From positions 496,001 to 560,000 of the forward strand of contig JAWZYV010013152.1 of NCBI GenBank assembly GCA_038373885.1: a DNA stretch of 64,000 nucleotides, written 5' to 3'. The notes under the pieces were generated by a model. The model was not told the origin of the DNA. It did not search any database and saw only the letters and a list, made by a program, of their open reading frames with translations. This document shows, piece after piece, positions 1-11,570 of the stretch. This DNA comes from Cheiracanthium punctorium (Eukaryota > Arthropoda > Arachnida > Araneae > Cheiracanthiidae). Position 1 is the stretch's first letter. Each line of letters starts with the position of its first letter. Made by a program: the position numbers and the translations under genes.

Positions 1-588
1 TTTAAATGCGAATTTTCAGTATTAAAGTAAATAAAACATGGTTAAGGTATAGGAGTATAATTTGCAGAATTATATGTTTTAGTTATCTACATGCAGTCGA
101 CAGAAACAAACTGTCAGATACTACAATGGATGACAAAAGTGGATTGAAAAATATTTACAATTAAAAATATTTTGCAATTATAATATTTTAAACGAGCTTT
201 GCATGGAAATGATCGACAGACAATAGCAGAAACCATTAAAAAAACTAAATAGTAATATAGTGTTTCAAAACCAATTGATGATCTTTAAATATTTTTAAGA
301 CATAAAAAGTTATGGCACATGCGAAAATTTCCATATTACGGAAAGAAATCCGTATATTAGCTATCGCGGAAAGATTATATTTAATTTTATTTTGAAAACT
401 GACGATTTTGTAACAAGTTAAAAGAACATATATATGCTATTGTTGAATATTACTTAGCATATATGTATTCTGTTGCTAAATATTAATTATTTTTATGCAT
501 TCGAAGCTGAAAGAAGAAATGATTTATATGCTTTTTAGTGAAAAGTGAAAAAGTTTTAGTGAAGTTTTAATGATAAAAGAGGCATTCT
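1..588. other. AT-rich DNA, no gene seen
   Basis: No reading frame, RNA or repeat boundary can be supported here. The only local structure is a short imperfect palindrome around 427-467 built on ACATATATATGCT and its complement. This stretch could contain the decayed 5' part of the Tc1 relic that follows, but no transposase similarity is readable before about 589. Confidence 0.5.
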
Positions 589-905
589 CTAATTGACCTT
601 CCAGAGATAGTTTTCCAGCAGGATAATGCTCGTCCTCATACAATTGTGGTTGCCTAAGACTTCCTACGTCATGTTCTGACTCTTCCATGCTCGGCCTGCT
701 TTCTTGACTTATCCCCTTCAGAGCATGCGTTGGACCAGCTGAAACGCTAGATGCCGTCGTGTGCTTGATTTGGACATAGCTTTTTGAGAAATATGGGTCC
801 ACCTGCTTTCAGGATAACATCAGATATCTAATGAACTCAGTGCCAGACCATATTACGATATGTATAGCAGCAGGAGGCGGACCGATGGGATTCGAAGTTG
901 TATTG
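589..905 (+). pseudogene. Tc1-like transposase, 3' part, decayed
   Basis: Reading the plus strand in the frame of position 622 gives the C-terminal catalytic part of a Tc1-type transposase. It shows FQQDNARPHT, then DFLRHVLTLP, then LDLSPSEHALDQLKR, and after frame changes CIAAGGGP near the end. The DNA and SPSE motifs carry the second Asp and the final Glu of the DDE triad, here 32 codons apart counting one stop. In-frame stops (the first at 655) and shifts show it is dead. The N-terminal DNA-binding part and the 5' end are not recognisable. In the active family this enzyme cuts and pastes the element into TA sites. The family assignment is strong; the element's exact ends are not visible. 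Confidence 0.85.
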
Positions 906-2776
906 TGTATTCCTGTAATTTCACGCGTAGTTTTCGCAAACTGTCTTGATTCTGGGATCAAGTGAATCTCTCATTTGCATCACTATGCGTTTTAAATTTC
1001 ATTTCAACCCAATTCTCCCTTTTTGCAGCGCTGATTTCAATGTTCTTGAGAGTATAGTGCCGTGCCTCATACAGAGAGGGTTACAATAGATCCTGAGCAT
1101 CAAGTGACTGTGAATTTCTTCAGCAGCCTTATATATATGATCTCGAAAAATCAGATGAACACATTTTTACCACCTATTCAGGTGGTACTGCTTGGCGTTA
1201 GTTTCTTCGCATGTTACTATTTCCCTCACTGGTGCAAGAGTTCAAGAGAGCATTGCAGGAGGCGATACATGAAAAATTAAAAAGTACATTTATTCTTCTC
1301 ATTTAGAAATAAAGATGTTCTTTATATTTTTTATTCAATCTCGTATAAAAATGCTTACTGGTAGAATTATAAGCTAACGTGAAAATTATAGTATTAAGTG
1401 AGTGATTTTACAGACATTTTAATATACTATCATTTCTACTACAGGTTTTGTCTAATACTCGGATTATTTTGAATGTTATAGCCCATTTGGAATGTATAAT
1501 AAAAATTCAGCACATCATTTTATAATACACTGTGCCTCTTTTCTATTTGAGAAAATCCTCTTTTAACAAAAAACCTTGGAAAATTTTCGTTGTTCTGAAT
1601 AAAATATTCATAGGAATGGAATCGATTGTACTTATCAAATAAGAAAAGAAGCAACACTTCTGTGTAAATTGTGAATGCATAAACTACCGACATAGAACAA
1701 TATTGAAAATAAATGGTTATTTATCCCTAATGTTTAAAACCCGTGCTAAAACTCAAGTGAAATGGTACTTTAGATACATGCTATATGATTCATATCTAAT
1801 ACATTTTCTATAAAAAAGTTTTCCTTTCACTTTTATAATTCATAAATATATTTTCACATACGTGATGAGTTTATTCAGAGAACATATATGCATGATAGAA
1901 AATACTTTTGCATAATGTAAATTCCAGACGCTTTTCTTTTTAAAATTGAAATAAAATGAGCATAAGAATTTATACTATTATTCACTTTACATTTTCTTGT
2001 GTAAGCGTTTAAAAATTGAATTTTATAGCGTAACAGCAAAATAACTTTGTATTCCGTTAAACAGTGCTGCATAAACGAAAATATATTCATTTTATTAAGT
2101 AATGGAAATAAATTCACTTTTAAAATCTTCTATTAAATGTTTATTCAAAAGCAAATCTTTTATTAACATTACATAGAGATACTGCTAATACGAAAAAGAA
2201 ATTTGCAACTCGTATTTACACAGCGGAAATTTTTGGCACATTCACTGTCGATGCGGGTGATAGTCACGTGCGTAAGCTAAATTTCCTATATTTCACTTTT
2301 CTGAATAACTAATTAATTTTTGGATAAACAGGGAGTTTGAAAGAAATATATTAAGTATTTATTATTCATGATTATATGAATCATTTATTATCAAAAACTG
2401 TACTTTATATGTGAAATTATAAGAAATTTGGCTTGTACTCTAAAAGTTTGGTTCGGTAATGAACGTATTAAGGGAAAAAAAACTGCTGTTGAAAGCAGAA
2501 TCGTTCTGAATTTTGCCAAAATTGTAAATAGTCTTCTGTACTTTGAAATACAATTCCCTTTATTAATTTTTCTTCAATGTGCGTTACTGAAATCAACATA
2601 GGTATTGATTTTGTTTTGTTTTGTTTTTTTTCCAGTTAGTACATGATATATATATTTCTTATAGGAATTTGTACCATATTTTCGTTTAATTTCATACTAT
2701 GTATTACGCATGAATAGCCTAAGTCGTACGAGATAATATCCTTACTAGGTCCGCATGACGTATCGCACATGCAATG
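906..2776. other. AT-rich intergenic or intronic DNA
   Basis: Positions 906-1060 probably include the 3' non-coding tail of the Tc1 relic. Beyond that I see only AT-rich sequence with short open frames (for example 1062-1280 plus and 1875-2117 minus) that have no recognisable motif or splice context. A small (TTTTG)n tract lies near 2610-2630. Confidence 0.5.
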
Positions 2777-3168
2777 TTGAGCTGAGCGAATTTTGTGCAG
2801 TTATCTCTACCTCAAGTTGAATTTTTTCGGTGATTATTTCTGGGTGGTACGTCCGATTTCGGATTTTCTTTTTTTTTAAGTGATCAGCATTGCGACCTTG
2901 ACCAATGTCATAGGTTGAATGAGAGCGCGGAGCGAGTCATTGAGAAATAGAATAATTCTTCTAATATCTCCATTGAAAGTTAATGGCAGCAGGTTTTTCG
3001 GTGATTATTCCGACTGGTTTGACTTCAGATTTATACCTTGCCACCATCGGTAACTATAACCATGCCAAATTTGAACTAAATCGGTCAAGCGGTTTGGCAG
3101 GAGAAGCGTTACATTGAAATGCCTGAGTGTGGTTTAAGAGCTTCGTTCGCTCACTTCGCTCAGCTCAA
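2777..3168. mobile_element. Small inverted-repeat element (MITE-like)
   Basis: A 392-bp segment is bounded by a perfect 14-bp inverted repeat, TTGAGCTGAGCGAA at 2777-2790 and its complement at 3155-3168. It is visibly less AT-rich than its surroundings and contains GAGCG/CGCTC-rich patches near both ends. No open frame or transposase motif is present, so it would be non-autonomous. No clear target-site duplication is visible at the borders, which keeps confidence moderate. It could also be a fragment of a larger repeat whose ends happen to be complementary. Confidence 0.5.
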
Positions 3169-3549
3169 TACATTTTACTAAGTGTTTTGGTAATTTAATT
3201 TAATTTACTATATTTAATTATAATTAAATTTACTTTAGCTTTTATTATTATTAGAGGTGGTCTAGTGTGGACTATTTTTTCGAGCGTCGGGGTAAACTTT
3301 TTAAGATACTCTGACTTGTATTTAGATTGTACTTGAATACTGAATACCCTTGCAGACGAAACCATAGTCCTAATGGTCGGGTAATATGGCATTTTGCAAA
3401 AAGTTGACTGTACAAAAAAGAGCATTTAAGGAAAGTTTTAAATCATTAACGTATTTTTTTGAAGATATTGCTATTAAAACTTCATGAAGCATAAGGTGAG
3501 CAATCATCGATTACAACTTGAAAGAGTGGTCTGAAAGCCCTAAAAATGA

Positions 3550-3957
3550 ACAGGGCACCTGAAAATACCTGAAGTTACCAAACGGCAAGAATTTCTGCAT
3601 AAAGATTTCAGGCCAAGCGCAAGTTCAACTCGCAGAACAAGTAGAAGTTGTTCAGCAAACCATTTCGGTTTGCCTAAAGTCAATACGAAAGATTTAAAAA
3701 GAAAATTGGAGTTTTTGCTGCATCTATTCAAGTTTTCGGAAAACTGTGAACAATTTTTGAAGATCGGAGATTTAACACAAACTAACGAGATAGTCAGCGG
3801 TATCTCTGGAGAAACACAAGAACTAACGATTCGAGCTATATCGGAAGAGGATATTTTTCAGTGCAAGATAATACATGCAACTCCAGACACCCGTAGGATG
3901 GAGATACTTCCTTCTTGCAGCAAAACCTTCAATTTCATTCAAAAAGGCGCGAATTAA
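3550..3957 (+). CDS. Unassigned 136-codon open frame
   Basis: A frame stays open for 136 codons after a stop at 3547, in sequence less AT-rich than its flanks. There is no convincing ATG near its beginning. The peptide contains RPSASSTRRTSRSCSANHFG, then a mixed hydrophobic and charged segment (LKRKLEFLLHLFKFSENCEQ), and ends FNFIQKGAN. An AG lies at the 5' edge (AACAG at 3548-3552), but there is no pyrimidine tract before it, so a canonical exon is doubtful. I recognise no family. It may be a retropseudogene fragment, an old transposon-derived frame, or a chance frame. Confidence 0.2.
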   Translation, partial: TGHLKIPEVTKRQEFLHKDFRPSASSTRRTSRSCSANHFGLPKVNTKDLKRKLEFLLHLFKFSENCEQFLKIGDLTQTNEIVSGISGETQELTIRAISEEDIFQCKIIHATPDTRRMEILPSCSKTFNFIQKGAN

Positions 3958-4042
3958 CAAGTACAACCGGTAACAGATTTTTCATTGGGAAAATAATTAG
4001 AATTTCGTGAAATCATGCGAAGATGACAGTCGTCGCAAAATA

Positions 4043-4629
4043 TCAGGTTTTAACGAAAGTTTCCCGCCAGATTTGCTTGAGTCAGCTCACGCGGTACCCA
4101 GCTATTGACCTTATATGTCAAGTTTATGCGATGCTTAGCGCGACTAATGGACATGACACTAAAGTCTGACTCTTTTAGCTAGCTCTCGAGGGGATGAATG
4201 TTTTATCTTCTTCCACAAATTCTGGTAGGCGGGCCTCATCAGCATCAGTAGGCCGACCAGAGCGCTCTGCTTCTTTAATATCCTAGTCCTGGTTTTTGAA
4301 CGTTCGGTACCAAATCTTCACAGGGTCATATGATACAACAGTAGTACCTTAAGCTGTACACAGCTGTACAGTGTCATTCTGTAGCTGACTTTTTGCGAAA
4401 GAACTGAGAGTAAATGACGGATCAATCTGGTAGCGCGATAGTTCCATTTCAGACACCTTATACTTAATCATAACGATATTGTTTTACAGATTTCACAACA
4501 CAGTGCTCTAAAACAAGTCTTTTCTTTCAAATAACAAAAATCGTGTTACAAAATATTGGCAAAGACACCAACGCGAACTGCTTGTACAGGCAATACTTGG
4601 AGTGGCGGAAAACTTTCGTTACAACCTAA
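4043..4629 (-). mobile_element. Internally deleted mariner element
   Basis: The ends are imperfect inverted repeats beginning TTAGGTTGTAACGAAAG on the right (minus sense) and TCAGGTTTTAACGAAAG on the left (plus sense), 25 of about 28 positions matching. They are flanked by TA at 4041-4042 and 4630-4631, the mariner target duplication. On the minus strand the frame starting at ATG 4447 gives a mariner N-terminus: a helix-turn-helix region with VKIWYRTFKNQD, then ERSGRPTDADEARL, with stops. It then jumps to a piece resembling the mariner WVPHEL box (NSWVPRELTQ). The whole D,D34D catalytic region between that box and the right tail is missing, so this is a 587-bp non-autonomous derivative. Confidence 0.85.
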
Positions 4630-4631
4630 TA

Positions 4632-7400
4632 TAAATAAATAAACAAGTCAACACTGTAAAATGTCACTAATGTTTTCAGTTTTAAAATAAAATATTTGAG
4701 TGTATTTGTTTTTCGTTTTATGGTCTTTTAGTCACATTTTATTTTTGTTATATGAATAATAATAATAAAAATTCATACCGGCGGAAAATTAAACTACTTG
4801 GATTTAAGAAAAATGCTACTTTATCGTGAGCACTACCTTTTCAGAATAATGATTTTCAATACCAAGTGAGCTGGAAAGAATGCTAAATTTTGAAACCCTT
4901 TGGAAATGTAAATATGGTCGACCAGTACACTTTAAGAGAGTCTTAGAAAATTTTACTGGCAAATTTATCATAAAATTAAAAGAAACTGATTTTGCAGCCT
5001 CGTGAGATATTCCAAGTGACAAGCTAAGAATTCTCTGCACCATTTTACTTCTTTCTGATTTGCTCTGAGAAGAATAAATTTCTTGCTTCCAATAAAGAAT
5101 ATATCGATATAAAATATTCACAGCGGACTGTAAAGCGTTCGGCATGCAGAATCTCTGAATACTTTTTTACATTCTGACCCGAATGCCAATAGGAAGTATT
5201 TTTGAATACAAATGAGCTGGGGGGTGAAAAAAGAAGATACATGACGCATGCAGACATCAGTGTTATTGCACTGAGTCTCAAAAGTAATTTTGTGAGTTAT
5301 CAGATCACATATCAAGCAGAAGAAAAGAAAATATTAAAAATAATCGTAAAAATAGTGTTAAAGAATAAGATGTAATAGTATAAGAAGAAGTTTGATAAAT
5401 AGTGTAAACGATGTAACGACTGTCAAGTTAAGACTTATTTATTTACAAAATTAATCATTTGCTTTAATTTAAACGCGATAAAGCCTATTAAATTTCCAAA
5501 TATCATATGTTAGCTTTTCAATGAACTTAGATGTTAGTTACTAGACTTTGAATGGTATTAATCTGCCAAAGGGTGTATACAGCTCGCTAGTGTAATAAAA
5601 CCAGCTCAATGTTGGCGTAATAAAAAATAAGAGTAAAATATAATCTGACTACAAAAATTGCCTAGGGTTAAAATTGAAAATTTTACAATTAAGTGCAAAA
5701 TATGTACTGTGAAACGGAATAACAAGCCTGGAAACGGAATAACAAATGGTGTTAGAAGTGCGTATCAAATACCAGTTTGATGGCCTGGAATAAAATGCGA
5801 ACTTCATGTAAAGAAACCGTAAAAACGAAAAGCTAATTTTATGCGCTTTATCTAGGCAAAATCCTTTGACAACTTTCTATCAAATGGAACCTTAAAGTGG
5901 ACTTTAATGAAAATTATATGAACTTTTCAGAAAACAAAACAAATGCAAATATCATTCATGATCTCGCTATCTAATTTCCTCTCGCAATTTCAGAGTCGTA
6001 GAAGAAAAAAAAAAAAAAAAAATCGAAGTTCATTATTATTTCGATCTTTTTCCTATCCATTCATTATTTGCTCGCGGAATCTTCTAGGCGGAAGTTTTGG
6101 CGCCGAAAATCAATTATTTCGGGCCACAACGACCAAAAACCATAGGGCGGTTTTCATAAGAATTGTCGTTTGTCAGGATGCAGTCCTTGACACTGGGGGA
6201 AATAATAAAAAAATAAATAAAAAAGGGGAAGGAATAATAAAAATAAAAGTAAAAGAGTGCAAATAAGAGCTATAGGAGGGTGAGACAAAATCAATACTCG
6301 TTTCGAGCATACAATGCTTGGATTCTGCAGAAATCCCTCCTTTTGGTCATTTAATGACTTCGATCGCGTACTGCGAAAACGTTCCTGAGTTAGATGAACC
6401 TTACACCGTGAATCGTAGGAGGAATCTTATAATCTTATTTAAGAATTTTTTTTTTAATAAGTTAGAATTTTAGCCGAAACACGTTTTTGGCCCATGTTAA
6501 TTTTATTATTAAAAGATAGCAATAGTATTAAATTACCCTTGTGATCTGGAAACATAATGATTTTGTTTTAGAAACTAGATGCAGTCTCTAAGAAAGTGTA
6601 ACAAAATACTCATAAACAAAATAGCAAGAACTTTTTTCTAAAAAATAAATATATCATAAATGCTTTAATCTATAATTACGATAAAGATGAGATTATGAAT
6701 AAATACGTGGTTCATTAACCAATAATCAACTATTATTTCACGAACGAAAATGGACTCATAAATATTTATTATACAGCTGATACAAAGAAAAATTCACGTA
6801 GAGATATTGAACGGAAGATCTTGAGATACAGTTTCTAGATATGCGAAGAAGTAATGTAATTTACACTTCGCGTACCATATTCGGTAATTAAAAAAATATC
6901 ATAAAATAATGGATTGAGAAAGAAAAATTTTGATGTGATAGTATAAGATTCTGTACAGATACGTACTTTAACAAAGACAAAAATATTTTAATTGTTTTCT
7001 TAAAAACAGCAGTGTGACCTTTGAAAGACTGCTACAGCACTGAAATATTACAAATATTAAAAGTAGATATTACAGGAGCTAAAAGGATAAAATATTTACA
7101 CGAAAAAGTAAAGTTAAGAAGGTTATTATGTAAAAAATATTTCTTTTTAAAATGGTTGCACCAATGAAACAGATTTACTTTCTTTTTCATTAAAAAAAGT
7201 GTCATAAGAACATTTTCACATCATTGGATCAATGGTTCTACCGGGTGCTTTTATAATTTTCAGTTAAGAAAATAATCTATTGATTATAGTGAGCAGTGAA
7301 AATCACTACATACGCTGAAATAGATATCAATCAGTCAGTGAAATACCTCTTCAAGATATTAAGTTACAATATTTGAGCTAATGCACTACATTAAATTAAT
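4632..7400. other. No supported gene; one GC-richer patch
   Basis: A 109-codon minus-strand frame at 4816-5145 starts with ATG but shows no recognisable domain or splice context. Around 5980-6440 the base composition becomes less AT-rich, with an A-run at 6005-6022 and CpG-containing words such as GGCGCCG near 6100. This could be an old repeat or a regulatory island. A short direct repeat GGAAACGGAATAACAA occurs twice near 5712-5747. The remainder is AT-rich and uninformative. Confidence 0.4.
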
Positions 7401-7409
7401 TGCATTTTA

Positions 7410-7637
7410 ATGAGAATTTTTATGAGTCAAAAAGCTCCATGGAATGCATTTAAGCTACACCTAACGCAAAATGAACTACAAGGAAAAGATAAAAGAAACT
7501 TCTTCATTCAGGGAAAAGGCACGAGAAAAAGGTATCGTTACCAACTCGAATACACCAAGGTCATAGACGTCCATCACATGAAATTCTTACAGTTATGCGA
7601 AAAACAGACAAATGCAGTCTTTCTTTCTTTGAGTTAA
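7410..7637 (+). CDS. Unassigned 75-codon open frame
   Basis: A 75-codon plus-strand frame begins with ATG and encodes a basic peptide rich in K, R and Q (for example KGTRKRYRYQLEYTKVIDVH). No signal peptide, membrane segment or known motif is visible, and no splice signals frame it. In DNA this AT-rich such a frame is not significant by length. I list it because its amino-acid composition is less skewed than most chance frames here. Confidence 0.12.
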   Translation: MRIFMSQKAPWNAFKLHLTQNELQGKDKRNFFIQGKGTRKRYRYQLEYTKVIDVHHMKFLQLCEKQTNAVFLSLS

Positions 7638-7659
7638 ATTAGACGGCATTTTCAAACAT

Positions 7660-7706
7660 GTAGGAGACTGCATTGACGTTGGAGACGTAGGAGACTGCAT
7701 TAACGT
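7660..7706. repeat. 20-bp direct duplication
   Basis: GTAGGAGACTGCATTGACGT (7660-7679) recurs as GTAGGAGACTGCATTAACGT (7687-7706), one mismatch, at a spacing of 27 bp. This looks like a local replication-slippage duplication. Confidence 0.7.
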
Positions 7707-7968
7707 AAAGTTTGGAAAATTGTGAAGCAATTATTGTCTTCGAAAAACTTAATGTTTTTAATTTTTTCCTATATCAAACAGTAGCAACTTTCAGAGGAGA
7801 AAAGGGATGGAAGGTGCACTTCATGGATAATGCTTTTTTTCCATAATATTTTCCAACGCATTTGACTCAAGTAAGCAGCAACTGACGAAACCGCGTGTTC
7901 CTATCGCAAAACATTTGCGGGAAGTAAGCACTTAACAAATTCTCAAGAACATCAATGATAGCGGTACG

Positions 7969-8176
7969 CTCTTAAAAATTTGGTAGAACATTTGACCAAA
8001 ACATGGTACTAGAAAAGTTGGCTCCATGACATGGTAAAACCTTGTTCCAACATTTGGTACCTCACCAGAGTATGGTTGAACCTGCGAACCAAATGTTGGA
8101 ACAAGGTTTCACCATCTTATGGAGCTAACTTTTTAGTACCATGCTTTGGTGAAATGTTGCATCAAATTTTTAAGAG
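7969..8176. mobile_element. 208-bp hairpin (foldback MITE)
   Basis: The left arm (about 7969-8058) and right arm (about 8089-8176) are long inverted complements. CTCTTAAAAATTTG pairs with the same word at the other end, and TCCAACATTTGG pairs with CCAAATGTTGGA next to a roughly 30-base loop. Intermediate blocks such as ACATGGTACTA and AACCTTGTTCC also pair, with scattered mismatches. The element has no coding capacity. Flanking duplications are not clear. Confidence 0.75.
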
Positions 8177-8869
8177 TATTGAGCCACCAGAGTCTATCGA
8201 TATCTTAATGTATAGGAGATAACAGAAAACATTTTTAATGATTATATTGAATAAATGTACGTAAAAAAATTACTGGCACTAATTTTTTATTATTGGCCAG
8301 TTTGCGATAATGTTAGTAAAATTTGGGTAGTGCACTATTAGTTTGTCTTTCATACGTGTACAATATGGAGATGTATTCAGGAAACTTTGCAATACTTAAA
8401 AAAATAATCCTTTTAAAAATTCGAAATGTTTGAAATTTATGAATTAGAGAAAGATTTAAATGTCTGTAAAGTCTAAAAAGTGAGATGAATGGATGCCACG
8501 AAATAAGTTGAGGATACTTAAGATTGCTCTTTCGTTAGTTCATTTTATTTATAACTTAATAGAATTTCCCTTATACACTAACAGAAGACACGGCACGCAC
8601 ATTGTACGTGTATTCAGCTCACTAGATTCATATCGGAACAGCATCTGTGTTGCTAAAGAAGACATACCCTTTCTTCTCCTGCAAGTGTCTCACAAACTAT
8701 ATTTACGATGATACGAAGGTATGAGTATTTTAAACTTTCTGACACTTCCTGGCGACAATTCTGTCTTGTTTCCACCCTCACCTTTTTTTTCATATCTGTA
8801 CAACAGTGCGACACAGTCTGTCGTCGTAATCATGCCTCCCACTTATTTCAGCATTGTTCTGTCTCCATA

Positions 8870-8997
8870 TTAAAAACTCGGTGCACATTTTATAACCCGA
8901 GAGAAATTACTCTGCAAATGACGAAAAAAATCATTCTTGAATCGCATTGTAGCCAGATTCTGCTGAGGCCAAGAGCACACTACTAAAATAGCATCAC
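8870..8997 (-). CDS. Candidate terminal exon, unassigned
   Basis: On the minus strand a long pyrimidine tract (complement of 9000-9045, almost unbroken C/T) ends in CTTTCAG, followed by GTGATGC. From there one phase stays open for 42 codons to TAA at 8872-8870, including VVCSWPQQN and FFRHLQSNFSR. A possible polyadenylation hexamer AATAAA lies downstream on the same strand near 8545. The acceptor looks strong, but the peptide matches no family I know. Its entry phase does not fit the 22.7-kb exon directly. It could be a genuine last exon or a chance frame behind a purine-rich run. Confidence 0.25.
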
Positions 8998-10681
8998 CTG
9001 AAAGAAAGAGATAAATCGAAGACAAAGCAAGGGAAAAGAAAGACTCTGGAAGAACACCAGACCGCTAAAAAAAGCTACCCATTTCTTCCGAATTCATCTC
9101 CCGCGATTGATTCGGCAGAATTTCTGGGCTTCATATCTACCATGAAATGAGCGGCTTGGTACGTTGTTTACACAGAACCATCATTTACTTATCATCGCCA
9201 AAGACCACAAACACTAGCAAGATAGATTATCAAATTTATACAGAAATTATAAGAGCAGGGAGAAGCCATCTGGGCATTTGTGAATGCGAGAAAGACATTT
9301 ACTAACAACCAAGAAATGCTTCTTTTAATTTCGTATGAAAAAATGAATAAAAAAATCTTATTTCACAGCAATTAAAATAATGCTACAACGATGTTCGGAT
9401 ACTTCCCATGTAATGTATTTATTTTAATACAGCGGTATTTTGATTTATATCACAATCTACAAAGAAAAAATTAATCATTTGAGGAACACATTTTTTCCCA
9501 AAGAAACGCCTGCTATAACCAGTGATCTGCCCACTGATATGCACAATGCAAAGAGTTATAAATTTTATTCAAACTTATTTTGGAAATAAAGTACACCGTT
9601 TTTCCATTTCTATGTAACTAAGTCATATTTTTATTTATTCATTTATATTTTTTTTTTTAGTGAATCGAGGTCAAAACATTTCACTATCAAATACAAATCA
9701 CTATCGGTAAACATTGAGATATATTAAACTATTAATTCATCGTTAGTGTGTTAATAATAAATATTACTAGATATACCAACAAAAGTGCTATGATCATCAG
9801 TAGTATTGTAAACAATGATATGTTTAAGTTTATACTGTCCATACAGCTGAAAAGTGTTTCTAATAATATATTTTAGCTGATGATATAACGGTCAAAAAAC
9901 TACATTTTTTTACTGAGCCGGATGAAATTAATGGTTTTAATAAAAAGTGTGTTTTGTTCTTTTGTGGAAAAGGTTTCTTTTTAAAGGGGCTTCTGAAGTA
10001 ACAACAAGGTCGTTGGAAGTTTAGAGTAGTCCCTTTCGAATGCATTGTGGATTCATATCGTTATGATCCTAATTAACATACCTTCATAGAACATTTACAA
10101 AAGCACTTTTCCTTTAGTAAATCTTCCCTTCAAAAATATGATTTGATAACTAAATAAAGTAAAAGTTCGTAAACAAAATTTAGAGTGACTTAGGATAACA
10201 GCGAAAAAAAAAAGTATGATTTATATATAAAAGAATATTTTTTAACGTAAATTATGCTTATTTATTTAAGTTCCAAGGTCAAGGTTTCTTGTAAATAAAC
10301 TGAATTGATTGAATTTTATTGCTTAAAATCAAATGGTAACATCATTTTAAGAAATTAGTAAATGAAGCTTCCAGTAATTTAACTGTTGAATAAAAAAAAT
10401 TGTGATTTGACTTTTTTTCATGAACAACCGAAAGTTAAGGAAAAATAATGTAAACATGATAAGTATAATGTAAATATAATGAGTATAAATATCTAAGTAA
10501 AAGTCTCTTTATTAGAATGGGAGATAATTACTGTTCGATAAGTACTCGGTGAATTTCTACTACATAAAAACACACTATGCGTTATATTTTTTGTTAAAAC
10601 GCACTCAATCTTTTTGATCTGTGTTATAATTGACACCAGACAATTGTATTGTACATTGATAAAAGGCTTCTTTGTTTGCAG
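8998..10681. other. No supported gene
   Basis: Positions 9000-9250 are less AT-rich and non-repetitive to the eye, which is compatible with exonic or conserved non-coding sequence. The rest, to 10.6 kb, is AT-rich with only short open frames on either strand and nothing recognisable. Confidence 0.4.
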
Positions 10682-10792
10682 AGCCAGTTCTCCATACTAC
10701 ACGTGAACAAAGAAGAGTGGGAGACTTGTACAATAAGCAACGTTGGTGAAGAAATTATACAGAAAATTTTCCGACGATATTTTGCTGAATAA
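10682..10792 (+). CDS. Candidate terminal exon, unassigned
   Basis: A good plus-strand acceptor (GGCTTCTTTGTTTGCAG, ending 10681) is followed by 36 open codons and TAA at 10790-10792. The peptide begins SQFSILHVNKEEWETC and continues with ISNVGEEIIQKIFRRYF, an unusually protein-like composition for this AT-rich region. An internal GTGAAG at about 10746 could act as an alternative donor, making a 64-nt internal exon. I do not recognise the family with confidence. The layout resembles the end of a secreted or cupredoxin-like fold, but that is only a guess. No upstream partner exon was identified. Confidence 0.3.
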   Translation, partial: SQFSILHVNKEEWETCTISNVGEEIIQKIFRRYFAE

Positions 10793-11274
10793 ACAGATTT
10801 TTACTAGTCTTTTAGTTTACTTTTTCACAAATCATCATTTAAATGTTGAAAAATTCTCCCCCCATGTAGTCAGTTGTTTTATTGAAAAGAAGCATAACAG
10901 TTAAAATGCTAGGCATTAGCAATGATAAAATGCGTTTCAGAATTGTTTATTAAAAACAATATAAAAACTTTTCTCTAGGTTTATCAAAACAATTATGCAT
11001 GCCTAATTTTCCTTTATTGCAGTTCATATTTTAATTTTGATGAAATAGTCCCAGAGAATGAATGACACTCATTTCAGCATGTACTCTCAGTTAACAGTTC
11101 AATCAGCATTTCACGATGCATTTTATAGATAATAACAATAAATTTTCTTGGAAAGGGTACTGCATGCAGTAATACTAGAGATAGGGATGATTCATAGACA
11201 AAACTGGAAATGGAATTCATCAAAACACCTTGCCAAAATACCGCCTGAGAGTATTTTTACAACAGAAGTGAATG

Positions 11275-11277
<3 letters not shown>

Positions 11278-11348
<71 letters not shown>

Positions 11349-11424
11349 TGTATATGTATATATATATATATACATATATATACATATATATACATATATA
11401 TACATATATATACATATATATACA

Positions 11425-11456
<32 letters not shown>

Positions 11457-11479
11457 CATCTATATATACATATATATAT

Positions 11480-11570
<91 letters not shown>
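11278..11570. repeat. Compound AC/AT microsatellite
   Basis: An (AC)n run of about 17 units (11278-11312) passes directly into AT-repeat DNA to 11570. Inside it is a higher-order array of six exact copies of the 10-mer TACATATATA (11371-11430), followed by a pure (TA)n block of about 80 bp. All open frames here are artefacts of the dinucleotide period. Confidence 0.97.
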
